DNA from: Hoplostethus atlanticus
Lineage: Eukaryota > Chordata > Actinopteri > Trachichthyiformes > Trachichthyidae
Reading direction: 5' to 3'
Assembly (NCBI GenBank): GCA_034670405.1
Contig: JAXDDX010000062.1
Location: 620,001 to 684,000, forward strand
DNA length: 64,000 bases
The position numbers and the translations under genes were made by a program. The notes under the pieces are model-generated. The model made no database searches, was not told the origin of the DNA, and worked only from the letters and a program-made list of their open reading frames with translations. Of this stretch, positions 12,101-21,624 are shown in pieces. Position 1 is the first letter of the stretch, and each line of letters begins with the position of its first letter.

Positions 12101-12820
12101 TTGCATGTCCGAACATTACACGGCACTACTACAATCCGAAGCTTGTTTGCTGAAAACCACAGACCATATGTTGCTCACAACAACATCCAGTAGTTCACTA
12201 GAAAACAGATTTTTACATAACTTTGAAAATCGAGTAGGTGGTAGGGAAGGTACGCAGGAGAACAAGGTCTTGTGGTTCTGAGAAGATTATCCATTTACTT
12301 GCAGAAAACACTAACACAATAACATGCTATTTGGTGGATACTTTTACTGAAAGCACCTAACGCTACCTTGAAGGCATACCTGACTATCGGGGCTGCTTCT
12401 TACAAAACTTCTCAACAGCGTAATTGGTCCTTTCTGGTACATATTTTCTTTCACCCGTCAACTTACACCCGGTCAAAAAAACATTTTGATTGTCGACCAT
12501 CATTTACAGAAGTACTTATTTTCAGCCGCCATCAAATTTCGTACCCGTTTGAAAGCCTCTTCATTCCACTTAGACTATTTTCTGCAATTCTGTGTAGTTT
12601 CATATGGCAACAAGTCCCTCTATTATGCAGATGAAACCACATGTCAATAGCCAGCCAGCATCTCTTAGACTAGTCCTGTATACATTGGGACAGTTTTCCC
12701 AGTTGTGGATGTTTTCTTCTTGTAGCTTAATTTCTTCCATTTCCATTATGGAATGTCTTAGAAAAGGCCGTAATCTGTATCCAGGCAACACACACCAACC
12801 CACACTTACAACAGAGGGCT
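9144..12820. other. Gene-free region
   Basis: No supported gene. The longest open frame, 170 codons on the minus strand at 9462-9974, has no recognisable motif, and its codons look like random AT-rich DNA. A homopurine run (AAAAAAAAAAAAGAAAAAAGAAAGAAAAG) occurs near 11965-11995. No mobile element could be delimited. Confidence 0.45.
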
Positions 12821-12865
<45 letters not shown>

Positions 12866-12872
12866 GATAGAG

Positions 12873-12923
<51 letters not shown>

Positions 12924-12934
12924 GATAGAGAGAT
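12821..12934. repeat. Compound (GATA)n/(GA)n microsatellite
   Basis: AGATAGATAGATAG followed by about 40 bases of GA with single interruptions, then over 50 bases of GATA units ending in AGAGATAGAGAGATG. Long, fairly pure units suggest a length-variable locus. Minus-strand serine/leucine/tyrosine-rich frames here are artefacts. Confidence 0.95.
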
Positions 12935-15900
12935 GCATACATACACACACATGCAAACAGTGCTACGATGATTTTGCCCAGTGTCTAAAGTCACTTACAG
13001 TTTTTAGATAATACATTCTTAAAATGCTTATTCTATTCTGTTGTAAAATGACAGGACTTTTATTAATTCCTTTAGGAAATAGAGGTTTTGTGTCACAGTG
13101 AAGCCATTGGCTCTAATTATGGTGTGATTAATGGTATGGTAATTGCTACCCTTTCGCGGAACACATTAACTCGGTCAAAATATATCATATTGGATAAAAA
13201 CTTTCAAGTCTCAGTGATATAATGTCCATTAAATGGCTGCTGTTGAAGTCACGGTACCGACTGAAAGAAAAGCTTGAGTGACTGGTGTTGCGCATGACTG
13301 GTCAGATGATTGTAAGACAGATGATTGTATATTATGAACAAAATTGCAACGATAGCTCAGTGTCAGTAGAGCGCAGTGCACAGAGAACCCTTTGAATGTT
13401 ATTTTTTACATAAAAGACTGCATAATTATTATTATTATTATTAATATTATTATTATTATTATATGCAAGTGTTGAGATTTTTAATCATGACCCATGAAGT
13501 ATATCGGAGGCCCTAATGAAGAATTTCATTCCAAAACAAGATATCCACCATTAGAAAAATTGACACAAAATGGTTGATAGCACATTATTACAAACACTGG
13601 GTGTTCTATATTTTTGAGATGTTGGACTTCGGTTAATATATTTATCTTCCAAAGTAGACATGTTTTACTTATCAAACGAGTAGAGCCTTTAAAGTCCTTT
13701 GCTGGAATAGACTGGAATCCTTTGCTTTAATTCATGCACATCTTATTAGCTGGTCTGAGGGGGGAAGAGCTGAGACAAATTGATCTTAAAAGACACAAAC
13801 TAGTGCAGACCGCCCCTCAGACATTTGTTTAGTTGTAGTGTTTATCCCATCACACAGCACCTGTAATTTCTCCCATATGGTGCATAACTGATATGGATTA
13901 AACAATTAAGACTATTTTCTCAGCATGTCTTCTGGCTGGTCTCCCTGCCTTGAAGAACTGCGTTTCAAATTAAATTGCCCCAAAAGAGTCTGCTTTACTT
14001 TCCCTGAACAATTAAATACGGCGGGTCTTATTATCTATAATTAAAAAAAAGACAGGTACGCTAACTTGAACTTCAACGCCGACCTTTTGTTTCTTTTACT
14101 CAGAAAATAACAGTTCCCTCTTTTTATTTTTTTTGGAGGCTGCTATTGTTTTTTCCGTGTTTTCCATTCTCACTAATGAATCTTTCGAAACCGTTGCTGG
14201 CTGTTTAAAACATTCAGGTCAGGGTTAGGGTCACTTCACTGTCATGCAATTCAATATGAAAAGTAAAACTGCTTTTAATTAAGAATGAATGCACCATCAT
14301 GAATTAATCATTTTATATTATACATACTATATATTTTACAATATAAAACTTACCTCATACATTTCTTGAGGGGAATGTGTCTGATTCAGATCTAGCACAT
14401 CTTACGGAGATATGAGCAAGCAATATTTGATTTAGGTTTCTGAGATAAAGTATAGAACAACCTATTTTATTATAATATTTTGGCCCCCTGTGTGATATCA
14501 GAGAAAAGAGAATGCGTATATTGTCTTCCAACATTGACTAAAGCACTTGCTTTGCTCAGAGCCAAGAGTCATCATTTTTGGGAACCTCAAAGTTTAAGCT
14601 TTTTAGCCCTAGCTCGCAGAATAACAGGTTTGGCTCCCTGATCTTGTAGGATATTAATGCAATGCAAATTAAAACGTTTTGACAATATATTACCCGATCA
14701 ACAGCAGAGCCTTATTTTCTTGGCAGATACATAACTGTAAACTTATTTTACACATCATGTCCCCCTGTCATCACGTATCTGTTAGCACGCCCACCCTCGC
14801 TCACTCTCACTCTCATTCTCAATCTCACAAACTCACTGTGATTTTTATGAAAGGGTACGAAAACGAAGTGAAAAAAGCTATGTCTTTTGTTAGATGAAGA
14901 GTTCAACCCAATTAAGCTTTATAAAGACTGTGAGAACAGGTGTACCAGTTCTGTGGTGACTTAAAGATTTGTGACAATACCCCAAAGCAAAGGCTTCAAC
15001 TGCACAAAGGACGCCCAAGAGTGTTCGGGTTAATTGGATGACCCAATCCATCTCAATTAAAGATTTTAAGGCACACATCCCCTTGTGTGTGTGTGGAAAT
15101 TGAAATCAGCTACAGATGGCTCTTCCAGTGGGGTTGCTCCAAATAATTGCTGGAAGATACCACAGCAGTGTGTGGGGGGGAGGTTACCTTTGCTTATAGA
15201 CTCATAAAATACTTTTAAGGATTGGGGTCAAATGCTTTGTTGACTTGCGCCAAGTGTGCATGATGATGCTAATGCTAAGTTAGCCACACTAGGCACACTT
15301 TTACATACATTATCTTCAAGACTGTGCTGCTAGCAGTAAGCCTTAATGAGGCCATTTTTCAAAACGAACTTGGGAAGGCAAAAGTCCGCAGGGGGTTGCT
15401 TAAGTATGTGTTTGTTTTTCAACCAATCACAACACCAGGATGGTACTTAAGTTAGGGAAAGAGGCAGAGCCACGAGAAAATGAGTAAAGAATGTGTTAGA
15501 GACATAGATGTCACCATTAATGCATCTATCAAACATTAATCCCCTGTTATGCCAGGATTGCATTTAACCTGTAATGTTGCTGCAAACTATGTGCAGAGTA
15601 TGTGCTGTGGGAACACAAACCTTACGTCTGAATCAACCGGACATTCGCGCTGCATTCTGACAGCTGAAAACAACAACCTTTGGGCAAGGTTTGAACAGTT
15701 TCTTTTCAAGTTTTATTAAGGGGAAAATTCCAACCCTTTGTCGTCCTTGACTTTTTTGGTCATATGTGTTTTTGCAGTTCGAAATAAATTCTCTCTTAAA
15801 ATAACATATCGCATCAGAGCACAGAGTAGCCTGAACCTGCATTCAGAAGGCATTGGCTCAACATCAACACAGCTAGACAAAACAGCTGCTCTCTTACAGT

Positions 15901-17224
15901 GGTGAGGAAGCTGACTCTATTTGTGGCTAGCGGTCATACTCTTCTGCTGATGATACTGACTGCTTCATTTTTACTGATTAATACACCAACAGCAACTATT
16001 CTTAAAAAAAATCTTCCTGTCAGTAATGACGTTTAGGCTATATGCTGTATTGATCCCCACAAACGGAGCACAACTACTTTTTTCACTTGCAGTTCAAAGC
16101 TTCAACAGACAAGACACATTGAGCTACAGTTGATTGCATAGTGATGATGGCCTCTTTCTTTCAACTATTATGATAATTGTGTTTTAATTACACATATTGT
16201 GGATGACATTTCAGTTCATTATAAAGCTGATATCTTGATATCTCAGCACTTTTAAGATTTGACAGATTTATTTGATCCTATTCATATCCGAAAGATGTCT
16301 ACAATGAGGAGTCAATGAAAAGTCGTCAAAAGCCATAGAAATTCTATTAGTATAGGCTGTGGTATTCAATTAATTCAGCTAAGTGAACCTTTTCTGTTTC
16401 TAGAGAGATTACAGCTGTGGGAACATCTGCTATCAGTGGCTTAATTGTATTTAGAGTATGTCTTGTGCCTTTCATTCAAGGTATTGGTAAAATTATGATT
16501 GATTGCTTAAATTCATTTATGCTACTTTAGCTGATAATCATCATTATCACAGGGAGAAAAACACAACCCATTCCTTTTATTGCGGCATGTGATAAATGAT
16601 AGCAAGATACCATTCAGTGAGCAAAATGCATGTAATATGACTCATATTGAAGGTCTTATGGATACTTTATTACACTACCACCAAGTGTGCCGATTTTCTG
16701 ACTTATAATAAATGGAATACAAAATACGTACACAATCCTAAGGGGGCACTAATCAAATGCAGGGTCTTATTCCATGGACAATTTTGCCCACTGAAGCGGC
16801 TGAGTTCGTAACATTTGAATTCAATCAATAAAATTATGTATATAAACTAAAATGCTTGAGCGTGGGCAGTCCAGATAGCAGTGAGGCTATCATAACATCG
16901 ACAAAAGGAGTGACCGTATTACCTCTATAAAGATTGTTGGCACAGTTGCATTTTATCCAGATAATATGATCTCATGAAATAAATAGAAATTGAAAGAACT
17001 TCACACATTCACCTATTGATTTACAACAGCACATGATCAAACAATAAGAATAAAGAAACCCTTTAGAACAATTTAAATGAATTTTGTTGGAGGAAATAGA
17101 TTCTCATTTGCAGTGTAATTCAACTCACCTGTGACAGGTTGCAGGTGTTGCATGCTATAAATGAACCAATTATCTATTTTAAAGTGATAAAACAGTCTGT
17201 TCTGCTTCCATTGTCGTCTGTGAA
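12935..17224. other. Gene-free region
   Basis: No gene supported. It contains an ATT microsatellite at 13423-13462 and otherwise anonymous AT-rich sequence. Sequence around 15240-15480 has the texture of an old transposon (GCTAATGCTAAGTTAGCC, CCAATCACAACACC), but no termini could be found. Confidence 0.45.
13423..13462. repeat. (ATT)n microsatellite
   Basis: About 13 units of ATT with one interruption (TTAATATTATT) in the middle. Confidence 0.9.
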
Positions 17225-17625
17225 AAAGGTAACAAGAAAAGATCAGTCTGAGGAAAAACTATTAAACACAAGCATTCACTAGGCTATAAGTTCATCTCTA
17301 CAGACCTTGGTATTCCTGTTTCCACAGTTCACAAAGTTTGCTGCTCAAGGAATTGTTAAGAATCTCTCAGGACGTGGTGGTAAAGGGAAAGTTGATCTCA
17401 GATGTCGTTAAAGGTTGCTGTGAGCCAGTGAAAAAACACCTGGCATGACATCCAAAGATCTCAAGGCTGACCTGGAGAGATCTGGGGTGGTTTCAGCCCA
17501 TATCATAGGCCGGACACTGAACCAAGAAGGGCTTTACGGTTGGAGGTCAAGAAGAGAAACACAAGAAGACCTGATTGATCTTTGCCAAGACCCACCTGGA
17601 CAAACCTGAATCCTCATTTATAAGG
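17225..17625 (+). pseudogene. Tc1-like transposase pseudogene, N-terminal part
   Basis: Three islands match the N-terminal half of fish Tc1-like transposases but lie in three different frames. KFISTDLGIPVSTVHKVC (17288-17341) matches the first helix-turn-helix region. TSKDLKADLERSGVVSA (17448-17498) matches the second DNA-binding region. FAKTHLDKPESSF (17581-17619) matches the segment just before the first catalytic aspartate. A SGRGGKGKVD-like linker lies at about 17370-17400, corresponding to the GRPRK AT-hook-like motif. The element then ends abruptly, so the DDE catalytic domain is absent and the sequence moves straight into another repeat block. Frameshifts and stops make it non-functional. 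Confidence 0.8.
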
Positions 17626-17643
17626 ATGTTCGTAAAAATGCAA

Positions 17644-17803
17644 CTTCCGAACCTTTCAAAGCCTCTCTTTCAAAGTGTTATTTATTGGATTGTAAAGTGT
17701 TGGAAGTGTTTGTATGCATTTGCTACCAAAAATCGTGATTTTCATTATGGATTTTAGATGCCCTTGAGCACTGTGCTGATTATAGATCAGCTTCCCCTTC
17801 CCA
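17644..17803. repeat. Repeat block X, copy 1, left part
   Basis: CTTCCGAACCTTTCAAAGCCTCT... to ...GATCAGCTTCCCCTTCC is about 95% similar by eye to the left part of the intact copy at 20629-20795. Differences include a short deletion relative to AGTGAACAATCAGATTTTC. In this copy the block is interrupted after 17803 and resumes at about 19549. Confidence 0.8.
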
Positions 17804-18294
17804 ATCACTAACCTTAAAGGTGCAATAAGTTATATTTTTGCCATTGATAATTATATAATAATAATAATTTTTAAAACCATATCCTATCTGAGGATACAGC
17901 TGAGATCTAGTGTGGGACACTGACAACATGTAAGCCCCTTTGCTGAAAACACACAAATGGGCTTACGCCAACATCTAATGTTTGTTGTCAAAAACAGACC
18001 CATGCCTTAGCTCCGGCCAACTCTGCCCAGCTCCCTTGACCCCCTCCAAAAGGACTGAAAGCGAAGAGCGGCAACAGGAGTCACCATTGTTACATTACAT
18101 TACATTATTACATTACAGTCATTTAGCAGACGCTTTTATCCAAAGCGACTTACAATAAGTACATTCAACATAGGTAGGCAAGAAAACTACTAGTCACCAG
18201 AAATCGTAAGTGCATTTCCTTCCTAAACAAGCAACTAAGAGCATAACTAGTGTTAAGGTAAGAGTGCAATAAGTTAGCAACCTACTATATCTTA

Positions 18295-18440
18295 AACAAA
18301 TGAGACAAATACGAGAATCAAATAAACAAGAGCTAAGACAAATAAGTGAACCAAATAAGCAAGAGCTAAGACAAATAAGTGTATCAAATGAACAAGAGCC
18401 AATAAACAAGAGCTCAGACACATAATTGATGACAAATAGG
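18295..18440. repeat. Minisatellite in the LINE 3' UTR
   Basis: Four to five imperfect units of about 31-33 bases built on GACAAATAAGTGAACCAAATAAGCAAGAGCTAA. They lie between the LINE stop codon and its 3' tail. Such short tandem arrays are common in LINE 3' UTRs. Confidence 0.75.
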
Positions 18441-18445
18441 CAAGG

Positions 18446-19483
18446 CTAAGAGGAAGAGTCAGGGTAGTGTTTCCTGAAGAGGTGGGTTTTCAGCCTGCGG
18501 CGAAAGATGGGCAGCGACTCTGCTGTCCTGACATCAGTGGGGAGTTCATTCCACCACTGCGGGGCCAGGACAGAGAAGAGCCGTGACCGTGTAGATCGGC
18601 CGCAGGGCCCTCTGAGCGACGGGGCAACCAGTCGCCTCGAGGCAGCAGAGCGAAGTGGTCGGGCGGGGGTGTAAGGCTTGACCATAGCCTGGAGGTAAGA
18701 AGGAGCTATTCCTTTCACTGCCCTATAGGCTAGCACCAGGGTCTTGAACTGGATGCGAGCCGCTACAGGGAGCCAGTGTAGAGAACGGAGAAGGGTAGTT
18801 GTATGGGAGAACTTGGGGCGGTTGAACACCAGACGAGCTGCAGCTTTCTGAACAAGCTCCAGAGGTCTGATGGCAAACGCCGGGGCACCAGCAAGGAGGG
18901 AGTTGCAGTAGTCCAGGCGGGAGATGACAAGAGCCTGGATGAGCACCTGCGCTGCCTTGTCAGTGAGGAAGGGGCGAATCCTCCTGATGTTGTAGAGGAG
19001 GAATCTGCAGGAGCGTGTCACTGATGCGATGTTTGCTGAGAACGACAGTTGGTCGTCCAGGGTCACTCCCAGATTCCTCGCAGTCCGAGTTGACGTCACC
19101 ACAGCATTATCAATGGTGATGGCCAGGTCTCGGTGCGGACAGTCCTTCCCCGGGAGGAACATCAGCTCAGTCTTGTCCAGGTTGAGCTTCAGGTGGTGCA
19201 TCGACATCCACTCCGAGATGTCTGCCAGACACGCAGCAATGCGTGCCTCCACTTGTGTGTCAGAGGGGGGAAATGACAGGATCAGCTGGGTGTCATCTGC
19301 ATAGCAGTGGTAGGAAAAGTCGTGTGAATGGATAACAGAACCAAGAGATGTTGTGTAGAGGGAAAAGAGGAGAGGGCCTAGAACCGAGCCTTGCGGAACC
19401 CCAGTAGCGAGCCTGCGTGGTTCTGACACAGACCCTCTCAGCGTCACCTGGTAGGAGCGATCCGTTAGGTAGGATGCAAACAT
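18446..19483 (-). CDS. LINE reverse transcriptase, C-terminal fragment
   Basis: This 345-codon open frame encodes the C-terminal part of an L2/CR1-type ORF2 protein, which copies LINE RNA into DNA at the insertion site. Visible motifs are GVPQGSVLGPLL at residues 28-39 and the catalytic YADD at residues 61-64 (genomic 19303-19292). After these come HLKLNLDKTELM and the thumb/C-terminal region with LDYCNSLL, LHWLPVAARIQFK and WWNELPTDVRTAESLPIFRRRLKTHLF before the stop. Full ORF2 proteins of this group are around 900-1000 residues. The endonuclease and the first half of the reverse transcriptase, including the first catalytic aspartate motif, are missing. The protein is therefore not functional even though the frame is uninterrupted. 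The ATG at 19483 is probably an internal codon at the truncation point, not a true start. The clean frame suggests recent insertion. Confidence 0.9.
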   Translation of the reverse strand: MFASYLTDRSYQVTLRGSVSEPRRLATGVPQGSVLGPLLFSLYTTSLGSVIHSHDFSYHCYADDTQLILSFPPSDTQVEARIAACLADISEWMSMHHLKLNLDKTELMFLPGKDCPHRDLAITIDNAVVTSTRTARNLGVTLDDQLSFSANIASVTRSCRFLLYNIRRIRPFLTDKAAQVLIQALVISRLDYCNSLLAGAPAFAIRPLELVQKAAARLVFNRPKFSHTTTLLRSLHWLPVAARIQFKTLVLAYRAVKGIAPSYLQAMVKPYTPARPLRSAASRRLVAPSLRGPCGRSTRSRLFSVLAPQWWNELPTDVRTAESLPIFRRRLKTHLFRKHYPDSSS

Positions 19484-19548
19484 GGAGAGTGTTCTGTTGC
19501 CGTAGTTCTATGAACAGGTAATCACTGTTTTTATGGGCCAATCCCAGG

Positions 19549-19637
19549 CTAAGAATGAGCTAGCAGAACCTGGTTAGCAGCCAATGTTAGCTACGTTAAT
19601 AACGTTAGTTGTAATTTGTTTAGCTTAGCTTTGTGAC
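19549..19637. repeat. Repeat block X, copy 1, right part
   Basis: GGCTAAGAATGAGCTAGCAGAACCTGGTTAGCAG... to ...TTTAGCTTTGTGACTTTG matches 20805-20893 of the intact copy. Relative to that copy, about 1.74 kb (17804-19548) including the LINE has been inserted. Confidence 0.8.
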
Positions 19638-20628
19638 TTTGGAGTGAACCACAGACATGTTTTGAATAGTTTATCTGTAGGCTATGCTACTTGGTAAATA
19701 ACCTTCTACCTCTATGGAGTAAACACTTCAACACTTGGCCATGTATTGGTTTATTGACATTTTTTACATTGTGAGTAAGTGAACTTGAACTGTGTTGTTG
19801 ATTTCTACTGAAAGGCAATGTGGAGTAGCATCACTGTGGCAGTCACTCCTGGGCTGTTGGAACTTGCCATCACGGCCACTTTGAGGAGGAAACAAGGAGC
19901 TTGGGTAGGAAAACTCTGTAGCTCACAAGGCTCTTCTGGATGTCATCTTCAACAAGCATTGGTTGAAGGATGTACACAAATGTAATTTTCAGTAAATTGT
20001 TGTGTTCTGTTCATAAACACTTACGTGCTCTAGTTAAGAAAGCATATTCTATTATTGTCTTCCCTTCCATTACTTGACCCCCGTCATAGCCTTCTACTTC
20101 TACCACTATTGACTAAGAGCCTGTGGAAAATGCAGTACAACCCACCAGGAAGAAATGCATGTGCTTCATAATTTCTCTTAATGTCTTCAAAGATCTACTG
20201 CTGACCTTGAGGCATTCAGACCCACATTCTGATGAATGCCAGCAACGCTTCTCTTTCACACCGTCAGTCTATTAACAGTTCTGCTCACTGCATTACAACT
20301 TTCACCGCTACAGACTGCCAAAGTTGACAAAAGATTGTGAAGATTGTGACAAAAGAAATGTGAGTATAATTTGAACTCATCAATATTACAGTATTAAAGT
20401 TCAAATTAAATTGTTTCCCCCCGTCAAAAGATTTCAAACTCACTTTGTTATGAGTAAAATAACCCATAACTGGTTAATTCCATGACTAGAAATGACCACC
20501 AATAGCTACATTGAAATTTACCAATTCATCTAATGCACAATGTCTTGACTCACTGATTGTCAACTCTATGTAGTCTCACTGTCTAGGCGGTACTGTCGTT
20601 TTACAAGCACCTGCTGATGACCCTCTCT
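19638..20628. other. Unassigned DNA inside the transposon nest
   Basis: About 1 kb between the two copies of repeat block X. It may be the interior of the element that carries block X, but no transposase motif is recognisable on either strand and there is no long open frame. Confidence 0.4.
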
Positions 20629-20893
20629 CCTTCCGAACCTTTCAAAGCCTCTCATTCAAAGTGTTATTTATTGGATTGTAAGTGTTGTTAGTGTTTGTAT
20701 GCACTTGCTACCAAAAATAGTGAACAATCAGATTTTCATTATGGATTTTAGATGCCCTTGAGCACTGTGTTGATTATAGATCAGCTTCCCCTTCCAGACT
20801 AAGAATGAGCTAGCAGAACCTGGTTAGCAGCTGACGTTAGCTATGGTACTAACGTTAGTTGTAATTTGTTTAGTTTAGCTTTGTGATTTTGAC
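20629..20893. repeat. Repeat block X, copy 2 (uninterrupted)
   Basis: The left part (20629-20795) matches 17644-17803 and the right part (20805-20893) matches 19549-19637, joined here without the intervening 1.7 kb. It therefore serves as an empty-site reference for the insertion in copy 1. It contains GTTAGCTATGGTACTAACGTTAG, an inverted repeat reminiscent of fish DNA transposon interiors. Confidence 0.8.
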
Positions 20894-21624
20894 TCTCTCC
20901 TTCACCATCTCTACATAGGTCTGGAGCTGAGCCACTGTGTTGCAGTGGTTGGTGACCAGGTGACTATATCTTCTGGAGACTGTTTGTAAAAAGGTATATA
21001 CATGCTGAAATTCCAGCCAACTTCAGCAGTAAAGCCTGCAAAAATGAAATACTGAATGCCTCAGTGTGTTACCAGAGATAAGGTTTCATTGATACTCTGT
21101 ATCAGTTCATGTGCACAGAAGTGTAGCAACACTATCCAAGTCACTAGACAAAGTACCTGACCACACGTCCTGACAAATGGAGACTAAAGAGCCATGATAT
21201 GCAGCTGTGATCATGCAAATATTTCATCCTCAAGGATGGAAACCCAAGGAGTTATTTTAGCCCAACATATGAATATATGTGTGCAATTAAGATAGCATTA
21301 ATATCCCTGCAGTTGTGTGAAATACTGTAAAATAGTAAGAATTGTCATTCTGAACTAAAGTGACAAATTAATAATACATGATAATAAATAAAAAGTAGTA
21401 AAATACATAAAATGAAGTCCTGGGGTTTTGGTGTCCTGCTAATAGTGATAGGAGGATTTAGGTCCCTCTGCAGTCCGAACAGATTAAAACTGCCTTTATG
21501 GCCTTTTGTCCTTGCTGACCACCGTAGGCTGGTAAGCTTGGTCAAGGGGTGGTGGAGGGGGGTGTTCAAAGCGTCAACTTTGTTTTGACTCAGTAGCCCC
21601 CTCTAGTGCTTATTGCACCTTTAA

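Larger units (their letters stand above)
18091..19485 (-). mobile_element. 5'-truncated L2/CR1-type LINE
   Basis: The element runs on the minus strand from a truncated 5' end near 19485 to a 3' terminus at about 18091. It consists of the end of the reverse transcriptase ORF (19483-18446), a 3' UTR of about 350 bases containing a short tandem repeat, and a conserved tail (in sense orientation CTTTGGATAAAAGCGTCTGCTAAATGACTGTAATG) followed by ATGTA-type tail repeats. The same tail occurs at 41497-41657 and 24911-24957. Its GC content is clearly higher than the flanks. 5' truncation is the usual outcome of target-primed reverse transcription. Confidence 0.92.
17814..21624. mobile_element. Possible composite element bracketed by 16-bp inverted repeats
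   Basis: TTAAAGGTGCAATAAG at 17814-17829 is an exact reverse complement of CTTATTGCACCTTTAA at 21609-21624. These termini are also close to those of family A MITEs (8729-9143 and 24644-25205). The pair could mark one 3.8-kb element that later received the LINE and other repeats, or two unrelated solo ends of the same family. The arrangement of repeat block X, with one part outside the left end and a whole copy inside, favours the more complex history. No transposase is identifiable inside. Confidence 0.35.

Noticed and set aside
12727-12994. Minus-strand leucine/serine/tyrosine-rich frames
   Set aside because: They are translation of the GATA/GA microsatellite.
18803-19304. Plus-strand frames of 73 and 91 codons
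   Set aside because: They are shadows of the minus-strand LINE reverse transcriptase.
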